Position numbers and translations under genes: made by a program. Below are positions 17,928 to 26,004 of a DNA stretch of 64,000 nucleotides, in pieces. This DNA comes from Echinicola sp. 20G (lineage in GTDB: Bacteria > Bacteroidota > Bacteroidia > Cytophagales > Cyclobacteriaceae). Location: assembly GCF_015533855.1 (NCBI RefSeq), contig NZ_AP024154.1, positions 2,486,501 through 2,550,500 of the forward strand. Direction: 5' to 3'. Each line of letters begins with the position of its first letter. Within the stretch, counting starts at the first letter, position 1. The notes beneath the pieces were generated by a model, which worked only from the letters and a program-made list of their open reading frames with translations, was not told where the DNA came from and did not search any database.

Positions 17928-18014
17928 AAACCTGACAAGAATGAAAAAGATAATTCAAAATATATATCTATTATTGGCCATTGTGGCTTGCTGGAGCTGT
18001 GTGGAGGATGAGTT
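16482..18014 (+). repeat. Near-identical duplicated tract (susD A plus start of next gene)
   Basis: Hand alignment to 30661-32193 at a constant offset of 14179 with no gap. Over 16473-18014 I count about 40 mismatches in 1542 nt (about 97.4% identity), 13 of them clustered at 17807-17834. Identity stops sharply at the stop codon of susC on the left and 74 nt into the DUF4843 gene on the right, where the encoded proteins drop to roughly half identity. This is the pattern expected of gene conversion. Confidence 0.85.
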
Positions 18015-18702
18015 GACCACTTACGAAAGCAATAAAGACAGTATTTATTTTACCTATTCCAAAGAAGGGCACCTTGCCACCTCACCTTTTGATAGTTTGT
18101 TTTATTCTGTTGGTCTGGTTCCAAGTGGGTTTACGGATTCCCTAATTAGTATTCCTGTAAAAATTATAGGTAAAACAACTGATTACGACAGAGCATTTTC
18201 CTTGGAACTGTCTGATAGATCCACTGCAGTGGAAGGAACCAACTTTAAATTCGAAAGTGAATTAACGATCCCTGCTGGAGAAGTGTCATCTGAAATTTTG
18301 GTTAGGCTTTATAAGACTCCTGATATTGCAGAGGATACCGTTATGTTGGATTTTAATTTACTTCCTAATGATCATTTCAATACGGATATGAAGAGTTTGA
18401 TCAACCAATTTGGTGTGGAAGAACTAAGTTATATCAACTTTGAAGTTTACCTGACAGGAACCATTACAGAACCTGCCTACTGGTTTGCGCCTTTCTTAGG
18501 CCCTTTCTCTGAAAAGAAAATTTTATTGATGGCGGAAGTGTTAGGTATAGACCCTTTAATTTTTACCAAGAGTGGTGTGTCCGTTTCAAAAATGATGTAT
18601 TACGGTAAAGCAATGAAGCGGTATTTGGATATCGAAAGAGCAGCTGGAAATACAATCTATGAATTGGATGGATCAGAGATGGAAATGGGGCCTTACTTTT
18701 AA
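17941..18702 (+). CDS. DUF4843 domain lipoprotein, module A
   Basis: 253-aa lipoprotein with signal and lipobox CWSC (Cys20). It has the DUF4843 pattern: DSIYF near the N-terminus, IPVKIIGKTTDYDRAFSLEL, STAVEGTNFKFESELTIPAGE, then YWFAPFLGPFSEKKILLMAEVLG. DUF4843 proteins typically sit directly after susD and before a PKD-like lipoprotein in peptide-type SusCD loci; their biochemical role is unknown to me, but a surface accessory of the SusCD complex is plausible. The first 74 nt are nearly identical to module B, the rest is diverged. The gene starts 13 nt after susD. Confidence 0.85.
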   Translation: MKKIIQNIYLLLAIVACWSCVEDELTTYESNKDSIYFTYSKEGHLATSPFDSLFYSVGLVPSGFTDSLISIPVKIIGKTTDYDRAFSLELSDRSTAVEGTNFKFESELTIPAGEVSSEILVRLYKTPDIAEDTVMLDFNLLPNDHFNTDMKSLINQFGVEELSYINFEVYLTGTITEPAYWFAPFLGPFSEKKILLMAEVLGIDPLIFTKSGVSVSKMMYYGKAMKRYLDIERAAGNTIYELDGSEMEMGPYF

Positions 18703-18713
18703 CTAAAATAATT

Positions 18714-20207
18714 ATGAAAAAGATATTAATATATATATTCCTAGGGCTACTACCAGTTGCGCTACCAGCGTGTATGGAGGACTTGGGTAGCTATGATTAC
18801 ACAGAAATCAATGAAATAGATTTTGAGGGTATAGATAGTAGTTATGTAGCATACCAAGGAGAGCAGTTTAAGATAGAACCAAATCTTATTTTTACCAAAG
18901 ACGAATCCGATAACCCGGATAATTACGAATATGAGTGGTTCCTTCACTTACCGGGAGCTCTGCCAGGCGATAAAGAAAAATTTCTTAGTGACCAAAGAAT
19001 TTTGGATATTCCTCTTTCAGTAGCGCCTGGAGTGTATCAAGGTTATTACAGGGTTAAGGATTTAACTACTGGGGTGAAGTTTGCCACCAAATTTGACATA
19101 GAAGTGGTCAGCTCAGTTTATGAAGGTTGGATGGTAATGAGCGACATAAATGGTCAACCAAGGTTGGACATGGCCAGTCGGATTGAGGAAGATTACAAGG
19201 TGATTCCGGATGTTTTATCATATACAGGCTCTCCACTTAATTTGGAAGGTGATCCTGGATTGGTTTTCTGCTATAGTTTTGACCCGAGACAATATGGAAT
19301 TTACGTCAGCAGTGGAGCAACAGGAACTACCAAAATTGACCCGGATACTTTTGGATGGTCAGAAGATTTAAGATTGACTTATGAAGCAACGGGTTCTTTT
19401 GCAGAAGATTGGAAGGCTGACCGTATTTATGATAGAGGTTCTAACTCCTCCTTATTGGTTAGCGGTGGCAATGTGTATTATTATTACAGAACTTATGGGA
19501 TAAGCTACGGGGTTCCTATTAATATGGTCAGCGGCGAAGCAGCCCCATATACACCTTCACCATATATCAGTGTGAATCCATTGTTTATAGTTGATCAGTC
19601 TATTTTATTTGATGAGGATAACAAGCGCTTTTTAAGACACACCGGTGTCAATAGCGAAGAGTCCCATTTAATGCCTGAAGGAACTTTGTTCGATTATAAT
19701 ATTGGGATGGATTTGAAGTATATGGGGTATTCCGAATACAACGGAGGAGAAGCGTTTGCAGTCCTTAGCGATAATAGCCAATTCCATATTGCTAGAATTA
19801 CCCAAACTAGGAATAACATTAAGCAAGTATATTTTGAGCCAGTAAGTGTTCCTGGTTTTGACCAAGCAGATAACTTTACCGTTCATCCGGATTTTGGATA
19901 CCTTTTCTTTAACATCGGTCCAAAAGTGTATGAATATGATTTATCCACTAAAGTAGCCCATGAGATGCTGGACTATGGTGATAAAGAAATAACCCATCTT
20001 GAATTTTATAATTTGGCATTTCCAAGAACACATACTGAAGATTATGAAAGACAGCTGATGGTGGCCACAAATGATTCCTCATTGCCTGCTGAAAGTTCAG
20101 GAAAGCTGGAGTTTTATAACGTGCCTCCGGTAAACGGTCAGATTACCTTGGATAGTGAGTTGGAAGGCTTCGGTAAAATTGTGAGTGTTTCATATAGGGA
20201 AAGGTAA
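18714..20207 (+). CDS. PKD-like family lipoprotein, module A
   Basis: 497 aa; signal and lipobox LPAC with Cys20. N-terminal MEDLGSYDYTEINEI and a PKD-like fold of about 100 residues (SSYVAYQGEQFKIEPNL ... YEYEWFLH ... GYYRVKDLTTGVKFATKFDIEV), then a long beta-rich region with propeller-like strands (VYEGWMVMSDINGQPRLDMAS ... FDEDNKRFLRH ... FGYLFFNIGPKVYEYDLSTK). Such proteins accompany SusC/SusD/DUF4843 in Bacteroidota loci and are probably surface ligand-binding or lid proteins. Function not established. 11 nt after the DUF4843 gene; followed by a long-loop hairpin. Confidence 0.85.
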   Translation: MKKILIYIFLGLLPVALPACMEDLGSYDYTEINEIDFEGIDSSYVAYQGEQFKIEPNLIFTKDESDNPDNYEYEWFLHLPGALPGDKEKFLSDQRILDIPLSVAPGVYQGYYRVKDLTTGVKFATKFDIEVVSSVYEGWMVMSDINGQPRLDMASRIEEDYKVIPDVLSYTGSPLNLEGDPGLVFCYSFDPRQYGIYVSSGATGTTKIDPDTFGWSEDLRLTYEATGSFAEDWKADRIYDRGSNSSLLVSGGNVYYYYRTYGISYGVPINMVSGEAAPYTPSPYISVNPLFIVDQSILFDEDNKRFLRHTGVNSEESHLMPEGTLFDYNIGMDLKYMGYSEYNGGEAFAVLSDNSQFHIARITQTRNNIKQVYFEPVSVPGFDQADNFTVHPDFGYLFFNIGPKVYEYDLSTKVAHEMLDYGDKEITHLEFYNLAFPRTHTEDYERQLMVATNDSSLPAESSGKLEFYNVPPVNGQITLDSELEGFGKIVSVSYRER

Positions 20208-20225
20208 TATCCTAACACAAAAGTA

Positions 20226-20280
20226 TCCTCCCCAATTTTTTGGTTTGGCATTTTCTTCATCGATGATGTCTTGGGGAGGA
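20226..20280 (+). terminator. Long-loop hairpin after PKD-like gene, module A
   Basis: Stem TCCTCCCCAA (20226-20235) / TTGGGGAGGA (20271-20280) with a 35-nt loop and then GCTTTT. A comparable hairpin follows the PKD-like gene of module B (34373-34434). It probably reduces read-through from the susCD part into the redox/protease part. Confidence 0.6.
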
Positions 20281-20399
20281 GCTTTTATACACTTAATGAA
20301 TTAACTAAAAAAACAACTTTGCTTTTAGGGTGAAATAATAGGCTTTATGAGCCTTCCCAGGAAGCGTAGACCCTTTTAAGAATAGAAAACCCAATTATT

Positions 20400-21605
20400 A
20401 TGAAAAAAATTAGTTTAGCGTTAATGGCCCTTTTTCTGTTCCTATCCTCAGGATATGCTCAGGATCCATTTTTCCATGGAAGTTGGAAGGAAGTACTTAA
20501 GGAAGCCGAAGAGCAAAATAAACTCATATTCGTGGATCTTTACTTTGAAGGTTGCATGCCCTGTGATAAGATGGCGAAAGAGGTCTTTCCTCACCCTGAA
20601 GTAAGTAAAATCTTGGAAGCTGATTTTATCAGTTTTAAGTCAGACGTCTTCAAAGAGGAGGATGGGGCTTTGTTGAGTAGAAAGTTTGCTGCTAAAGGCT
20701 TTCCATCTTTTATTTTCCTGAATCATGAAGGGAAGGTGATTGAAACGGCAACAGGTTACTTAAATGTAAAAGGGTTGGCGGATACATTAAAAGAAATGAT
20801 TGACAGGGCAGCAAAAGAAGACTTTACGGCATTTAGCCCTAGTCTCGAGCTGGATTATCCTACTTTTTATTCGGAGTTTTTTATCAGCCAAAACCGCAAA
20901 TTGAATAGGGAAGAGATCAAGCAATATATGGATTCCCAAACTGACTGGAGCCAGGAGGTTCCTTTTATGGTGTTGAGCACCTTTGCAAGAGGAGGGGAGT
21001 ATGATCAATATTATTGGACACATGGCGAAGCATTGGTGGACAAGTTTGGCTATGGCTTGGTGAGCAAAAGGATGTACGAAATAGCCCAATCGCAAATCAA
21101 ACAGTTTGGTGCTGCCAAGCAAATTAAACGAGCTCAAGGGACTATTGGGATAATTAAGGATTTTTTAAATGAAAAGGATGCAAATCGATTTACCCCATTT
21201 TTGTTGGACAGGTATTATAAAGAAGACCCTCAGCACCTTTGGTACCTTCAGGAATACCGGAAATTGAATATTGATAATGCAGATCAGGTTTTTAACGTCA
21301 TCAGTGGGGTATTGCAGCACCTTCCAAAGGATGAAGAAACCCTCAAATTACTCAAAGATTGGTATGAAGAGAAAGTAATGTCAGCTCAACCTGATGCTGA
21401 TCAACTATATAATTATGCATTGATATTGGCCCTTATGGATGAAGAAGGTGGGGCTAAATCAGAATTGGAGAAGATCCAAATAGAAGAAAACAATACTGAT
21501 CTGACAACAAAGGATGTAGAATTATTGGCTGAAGTAATCTCAAGTGGAAACACGGAAGGTTACCAACCCAAGCAACTTGTAAAAGCAATCCCATTACTGC
21601 AATGA
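20400..21605 (+). CDS. Periplasmic thioredoxin-like protein (CMPC), module A only
   Basis: 401 aa with signal peptide (LMALFLFLSSGYAQ). An N-terminal thioredoxin fold of the Thioredoxin_7/DUF255-like kind (residues ~25-140: NKLIFVDLYFEGCMPCDKMAKEVF ... GFPSFIFLNHEGKVIETATGY). The redox pair is Cys52 and Cys55 in CMPC. The remaining ~260 residues are helical and unrecognised (TPR-like in appearance). Its stop codon overlaps the start of the protease-like gene (ATGA), so the two are translationally coupled. Module B has no counterpart between its PKD-like and protease-like genes. Likely role: disulfide reduction or isomerisation in the periplasm. Confidence 0.85.
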   Translation: MKKISLALMALFLFLSSGYAQDPFFHGSWKEVLKEAEEQNKLIFVDLYFEGCMPCDKMAKEVFPHPEVSKILEADFISFKSDVFKEEDGALLSRKFAAKGFPSFIFLNHEGKVIETATGYLNVKGLADTLKEMIDRAAKEDFTAFSPSLELDYPTFYSEFFISQNRKLNREEIKQYMDSQTDWSQEVPFMVLSTFARGGEYDQYYWTHGEALVDKFGYGLVSKRMYEIAQSQIKQFGAAKQIKRAQGTIGIIKDFLNEKDANRFTPFLLDRYYKEDPQHLWYLQEYRKLNIDNADQVFNVISGVLQHLPKDEETLKLLKDWYEEKVMSAQPDADQLYNYALILALMDEEGGAKSELEKIQIEENNTDLTTKDVELLAEVISSGNTEGYQPKQLVKAIPLLQ

Positions 21606-23119
21606 TAATTATTAACAAAAGGATAAAATGGGGCTTGACGGTTCTTCTTGTGGGCCTTAGTGTATTCTCCTCTTTTGCGCAAACTAAAAAGCATCTTGAG
21701 GAAGCGGTAGGAGCTTTTGAAAAGGCCATGATATCGCGAGACGTAGAGGCTGTAAAGAAACTGTTAGCTCCAGATTTTATGATTGGAGTTTATGATGGTC
21801 AAGAAATGCAGTACTTATTGGATGGGATTGTAAAGCGTTATTCAGCGATAGAAGCCATTACTTATCAAGGCAAAAAGAATCATAGGAAGCTGGTGCTGAC
21901 CAAGGTAAATATTCAACTTGAGAAAGGAGAAGAAATCACCACCAATCTGGCTTTTAACAAAGATGCACAGCTTTCTTATGTCGATCTTTTTGATGGTTTT
22001 TATGATTTGGATCGATATTCTGATCATGGCCTCGTGGCCACCATACCTTTTGAAATGGAAAACAACAAGATCATTATTAAGGCCAAAATGAATGATTGTC
22101 AGGAAACCTTGAAATTGATTTTCGATACGGGGGCAGATGGAATGGCTTTGAGCCCCAAGGTGGCAGAAATGGTGGGAGTAAAAAATATCAGAGACCATAA
22201 GACCGCCGTGGTGGGAGGAAGTACCAAGGTGAAGTTTTCAAGTGGGAATACTGTTCATCTTACCGAAAAACTGTCTTTATCTAATCAGAACTTGGTGATA
22301 TTTCAAGGTATGGAGGATAAAGTAGATGGTCTAATTGGCGGTGGGGTCTTGCGAAAGTTTACCACCAAGTTTGATTTTGACAAGGGAGAGATTGAATTGT
22401 ATGATTTTAATTCTTTTGAGCCCAGCCCAGAGGCAGCAGTATTTAATGTTGATTTCGGTTCCGGTGTTCCGGAGATACCCATCAAATATTATTTATCTAA
22501 TAAGAAAGAAGAACTTACAGCAGAAATGGTCTTTGATACGGGCGCTGGATATAGCATGATATTTTTTGGTCCTTATGTCGGGCAAGAAAAATTAACAGAG
22601 GGGTTTGAGGCAGCGTTTCATTCCACCAACTATAGTATGGGAATGGCGACTCCTATCCAAATTGGTTACATGGATTACGCACGTATTGGTGATCAAAAAA
22701 TTGAGAATGTCCTAGTATCATTACAGCAGTATGATCCTCAAAACAAGGATTGGATTACCAGCTCGGGTTCTTTCGGAATAGAACTGATCAAGAAGTTTCA
22801 TGTGACGATTGATCGCTTACATAAGAAAATCTATTTGGAGCCGAATGAGTCTTTTTCAAAACCTACGGAATTCGTCATAGCAGGAATGGTCTTACATTTT
22901 AATGATCAAGAGGAATTGGAGATCAAGCAGGTGATTCAAGGTTCTGCTGCCAGTAGGGAAGGATTAAGACCTGGTGGAAAAATCATGATGATTGGTGATT
23001 TTACATCCGACGATCTTTTAGAAAATGGACTTAACGAACTCTTGAACATAGAACAAAGCAGTATTACAGTCAGGGTTCTTGCTGGGGAGCAAGCGATGCA
23101 GTTAGAATTAGAAATATAG
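21602..23119 (+). CDS. Two-DTG aspartyl-protease-like protein with PDZ domain, module A
   Basis: 505 aa, secreted (signal to about SSFAQ). Domains in order: an NTF2/SnoaL-like segment (~25-150, EEAVGAFEKAMISRDVEAVKKLLAPDF); a first retropepsin-like lobe with Asp175 in IFDTGADGMALSP and the flap/hydrophobic-Gly part KVDGLIGGGVLRKFTTKFDF; a second lobe with Asp312 in VFDTGAGYSMIFFG; and a PDZ domain (~425-505, IKQVIQGSAASREGLRPGGKIMMIG). Two DTG motifs in one chain suggest a self-contained pseudo-dimer instead of a homodimer of single lobes. Encoded between two thioredoxin-fold genes, so it may process imported peptides in the periplasm. Catalysis is inferred from motifs only. Confidence 0.85.
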   Translation: MIIINKRIKWGLTVLLVGLSVFSSFAQTKKHLEEAVGAFEKAMISRDVEAVKKLLAPDFMIGVYDGQEMQYLLDGIVKRYSAIEAITYQGKKNHRKLVLTKVNIQLEKGEEITTNLAFNKDAQLSYVDLFDGFYDLDRYSDHGLVATIPFEMENNKIIIKAKMNDCQETLKLIFDTGADGMALSPKVAEMVGVKNIRDHKTAVVGGSTKVKFSSGNTVHLTEKLSLSNQNLVIFQGMEDKVDGLIGGGVLRKFTTKFDFDKGEIELYDFNSFEPSPEAAVFNVDFGSGVPEIPIKYYLSNKKEELTAEMVFDTGAGYSMIFFGPYVGQEKLTEGFEAAFHSTNYSMGMATPIQIGYMDYARIGDQKIENVLVSLQQYDPQNKDWITSSGSFGIELIKKFHVTIDRLHKKIYLEPNESFSKPTEFVIAGMVLHFNDQEELEIKQVIQGSAASREGLRPGGKIMMIGDFTSDDLLENGLNELLNIEQSSITVRVLAGEQAMQLELEI

Positions 23120-23150
23120 AATTACATTATAATCATAAAATAATTTAATC

Positions 23151-24539
23151 ATGAAAACAATTTTCAAAGTACTGTTGGTAGTAATGGTACTTATTCACTC
23201 GGATTTGATGGCCACTGGGATAGATGGCTATGCTATCATCAGTGGAAGAGTAGCTTTTGAATCTCCATTTAAAGAGCTGAAACTCCAACAAGCGATAGAT
23301 GGTGAGTTGGTGACTGTAGCAACTAGCACGGTCAATGAAAATGGTGAGTTTGCATTTATGTATCCAGTATCAGAGGCTGCTTTTTATCATATTGAAATAG
23401 CACCAAAACGATTCGGGCATATGCTTCGGTTTTATTTGGAAAGCGGAGTGGAGTTAAAGGTAACCATTGAGGAAGACAGCTATGAGTTACGAGGAGAGGA
23501 CTTAGGCCATAATGAAGTAGTGACAGAATGGAATAGAACGGTCGAAAAGATGCTAGATGTTAATAGAATTGGTTCAAGAAAGACCTATGAGGATTTTTTT
23601 CCATTGTTAGAAAACGAGCTAATTGAAGATGCTCATGAGTTTAAAGAAGGAATAGACACAGGAGATGAGCAATTTGATGAATTGATGAAGTTGTCTGTCC
23701 AAACAGATTTAGAAGAACAGGCATTTGCCTTTTTTAGATTTCCAAAGTCTATCCATGCAGGACCGGAGGATTATCCCATCTTTTATCAGCAATGGGAGAA
23801 AGAGGTGAAATTCACGGATGCTAACCTCTTAAAATTGTGGAATGGAAAATCCTATATGGATAATTATTTCATGACTTATCATTTGTTTTTGGCTGATCCA
23901 AAACCAGTAGGGCCTAAACCACTAGCTGAAGTAATTCCAACCTTTGATGATCCTGCTTTGTTGGATGTCTATTTAAGAGATTATTTTTCTACCAGGAGAT
24001 TCAAAGGAGGAGAATACCAAAAAGCAATGGCTTTGGCCAAACCTTATATGATTTCTCCGGAAAGCAAAGCTTTGATCGTTGAGTTGGAAAAGAAATATTT
24101 TACCGAAGAGGGTCAGCCAGGTTTTAAATTTGAGTATGAGGATGTGGAAGGTAATGCAGTGGCGTTTGATTCCTTTAAAGGAAAAATTGTTTACTTGGAT
24201 ATTTGGGCTACTTGGTGCGGGCCATGCATTCAGCAAATTCCTCATTTGAAAAAATTGGAAGAGGAGCTTCATGGAGAAGATATAGTGTTTTTGAGCGTAT
24301 CCATCGATGCTTTGAAGGATAAGCAAAAGTGGAAGGATTTTGTGAAAGAAAAAGACCTAAAAGGGGTGCAGCTCATGGCTGACAAAGCTTGGCAGTCTGG
24401 CTTGGTGAAGAATTATGAAATAAAAGGGATTCCAAGATTTATGATTTTTGACAAAGAAGGGAATATCGTCACCACGGATGCCATGAGACCATCACAGCCA
24501 GCGCTTAAAGAGCAGCTTATCGAATTGTTAAAGAAATAA
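23151..24539 (+). CDS. TlpA-type thioredoxin-fold protein (WCGPC), module A
   Basis: 462 aa with signal peptide (VLLVVMVLIHSDLMATG). The N-terminal part (~25-125) resembles the DUF4369 beta domain (IISGRVAFESPFKELKLQQAIDGELVTVATSTVNENGEFAFMYPV); the middle ~200 residues are helical; the C-terminus is a TlpA/ResA-like domain with FDSFKGKIVYLDIWATWCGPCIQQIPHL split around Cys356/Cys359, and the cis-Pro loop KGIPRFMIFD. It is a membrane-anchored or periplasmic thiol:disulfide reductase, expected to draw electrons from a DsbD-type protein. Last gene of module A, 31 nt after the protease-like gene. Confidence 0.93.
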   Translation: MKTIFKVLLVVMVLIHSDLMATGIDGYAIISGRVAFESPFKELKLQQAIDGELVTVATSTVNENGEFAFMYPVSEAAFYHIEIAPKRFGHMLRFYLESGVELKVTIEEDSYELRGEDLGHNEVVTEWNRTVEKMLDVNRIGSRKTYEDFFPLLENELIEDAHEFKEGIDTGDEQFDELMKLSVQTDLEEQAFAFFRFPKSIHAGPEDYPIFYQQWEKEVKFTDANLLKLWNGKSYMDNYFMTYHLFLADPKPVGPKPLAEVIPTFDDPALLDVYLRDYFSTRRFKGGEYQKAMALAKPYMISPESKALIVELEKKYFTEEGQPGFKFEYEDVEGNAVAFDSFKGKIVYLDIWATWCGPCIQQIPHLKKLEEELHGEDIVFLSVSIDALKDKQKWKDFVKEKDLKGVQLMADKAWQSGLVKNYEIKGIPRFMIFDKEGNIVTTDAMRPSQPALKEQLIELLKK

Positions 24540-24631
24540 AAGGATACAAGGCAGCATGCTTGAAGGTGTCTATTCTTTATGAGGGAACAGAATTCATATA
24601 GAGTATAATTTTAAAATTATTTTAAATTTTG

Positions 24632-24660
24632 TTACCCCATTTTGACGCCGTGTAGTATAC
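24632..24660 (+). promoter_or_regulatory. Third, degenerate copy of the CACCC-type ECF promoter
   Basis: TTACCCC at 24632-24638 and GTAGTATAC at 24652-24660, preceded by TTTTAAAATTATTTTAAA. The upstream AT block and the ACCC core match the elements before both fecR genes, but the spacer is 4-5 nt shorter and no fecR follows. It could be a working ECF promoter for a small RNA or a leftover of the tandem duplication. Confidence 0.35.
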
Positions 24661-24870
24661 ATATTGAATAGTTGGTTTACCAACTGATCTGAAAAGCCAT
24701 GATTTTTGGCAAATATCAGATAACCTTTTACAGAGATGTGAGTTATGATGCGTAAGCCTGACTTGTTATTTAAAGAGTTAGGGTGAATATTAAAATGAAA
24801 TATCAAAGAAAATAAATGCGGTTTATACAACTAAATAAGCGTGGTTTAATGGATCACGCTTATTTGCATT
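24661..24870 (+). ncRNA. Candidate small structured RNA between modules
   Basis: Starts just after the ECF-like element; has a 5' stem-loop AGTTGG (24670-24675) / CCAACT (24680-24685) and ends in an 11-bp hairpin at 24833-24865. Only tiny reading frames (18 codons or fewer) occur on this strand. A candidate only: no homologue is known to me. Confidence 0.3.
24833..24865. terminator. Hairpin of the AAGCGYGG family
   Basis: AAATAAGCGTG (24833-24843) pairs perfectly with CACGCTTATTT (24855-24865); G-U pairs extend the stem to a 3-nt AAT loop. The same loop and arms recur at 41005-41029 after dsbD. Confidence 0.65.
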
Positions 24871-25180
24871 ATTAAATGCTTTTAGTGATAGTAATGATTA
24901 TTAACTTTTTTTACGTGAGAAAATACAACTTTAGTCCGTTAAGCCTAATATCTTGTTGTTTTTTGTTAATTATAAAATTATTTATAAAGTCAAAATAATG
25001 AAGTATTGTATTGATAATGCAATATTTTTTGTTTTAATAATTAAGTAATCAATTAGTTTTTTTCGAAAAAAATCAGATTTCAAACTTGGTTTGAAATACG
25101 TTCGGTTTTATTTATCTCTTTTTTGTCTTAATTTTCAAGGCTGTAATCACTTGTAATATCCTTGAACTTCAATCGGTTAA

Positions 25181-25735
25181 TTGAGATCAGCCTATAGAGA
25201 TAGTGGGTTAATAGAAAAGCTTAGGAAAGGAAATGTAGAAGCTTATAGGACTTTCTTTAATGAGTTCTATGATAGCTTATGCCTTTTTGCTAATAAATAT
25301 CTTCAGGATTTTGATAATGCGGAGGACATAGTACAAGAGGTCTTTATTACAGTATGGGATTACAGAAAAGACATTCAATCCTACCCATCTCTAAAAAGTT
25401 TCTTGTATACAGTCACAAAAAACAAATGCCTAAATTTTTTGAAAAATGATGCAAAGAAAAATAATTTAATAAATGGGGTAGAACTGTTTACTGAAATGTT
25501 TTACGATGCTCATGTTGTAGAGGAAGAAACTTACCGCTTATTGGAAAAGGGAATAAAGGAACTTCCAGATCAATCGAGAAAGATTATTGAGCTTCATTTG
25601 GATGGTTTAAAGAACCAAGAGATTGCAGATGAACTGAATGTTTCCATCAATACGGTGAAAACATTGAAAAAAAATGCTTACAAAAACCTCAGGGAGATTA
25701 TGGGTTTATTGGCCATGGCATTAATGGAGATTTAA
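25181..25735 (+). CDS. ECF RNA polymerase sigma factor, module B
   Basis: 184 aa, paralogue of the module A factor. Region 2 (AYRTFFNEFYDSLCLFANKYLQDFDNAEDIVQEVFITVWDYRKD) and region 4 (LPDQSRKIIELHLDGLKNQEIADELNVSINTVKTLKKNAY) are intact. As in copy A no ATG is available and the likely start is TTG, here without a Shine-Dalgarno-like sequence; it lies at the same codon distance from the conserved domain. The 269-nt gap to fecR contains the candidate ECF promoter. Should respond to the SusC B transducer through FecR B; cross-talk with module A is possible because region 4 is well conserved. Confidence 0.92.
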   Translation: MRSAYRDSGLIEKLRKGNVEAYRTFFNEFYDSLCLFANKYLQDFDNAEDIVQEVFITVWDYRKDIQSYPSLKSFLYTVTKNKCLNFLKNDAKKNNLINGVELFTEMFYDAHVVEEETYRLLEKGIKELPDQSRKIIELHLDGLKNQEIADELNVSINTVKTLKKNAYKNLREIMGLLAMALMEI

Positions 25736-25927
25736 ACAGGTTTAATTGGAATAAAATTCTGTTTATTACTTCTTTATGTGTCTTTTATTCCTTATTATGA
25801 TTATATTTTTATTAAATCAAAATTTAGTTTTATGCTGTTTTTTTAGTGTTTTGATGTGTTTTATGGGATGAATTGATCTTTTTCTTAATAAAATTAACAG
25901 TTTGGTAAAATTTTTTTAAAAATACAT

Positions 25928-25959
25928 TCACCCACTTTTTATGTATTTGGTTTTATATA
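25928..25959 (+). promoter_or_regulatory. Candidate ECF-sigma promoter upstream of fecR B
   Basis: TCACCC at 25928-25933, 17-nt spacer, TTTTATATA at 25951-25959, 45 nt before the fecR start. Preceded by TTTTTTTAAAAA. Matches the element before fecR A although the surrounding bases have diverged. Confidence 0.6.
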
Positions 25960-26004
25960 GGACAGAAGGTCTAAAAGACTGAGCTGCAAAATCCAAATTA
26001 AAAG

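Larger units (their letters stand above)
24540..25180. other. 641-nt inter-module gap
   Basis: No convincing protein gene. It contains a CACCC-like promoter element (24632-24660), a candidate small RNA ending in a hairpin terminator (24833-24865), and from about 24870 very AT-rich sequence leading to the module B sigma factor. TATCCTTG at 25156-25163 resembles the Bacteroidota -7 element and may start the sigma transcript. Confidence 0.5.

Noticed and set aside
24594..24830. 78-codon minus-strand frame in the inter-module gap
   Set aside because: Low-complexity AT-rich frame, no recognisable domain, overlaps the ECF-like promoter and candidate RNA; no homologue at the other module.
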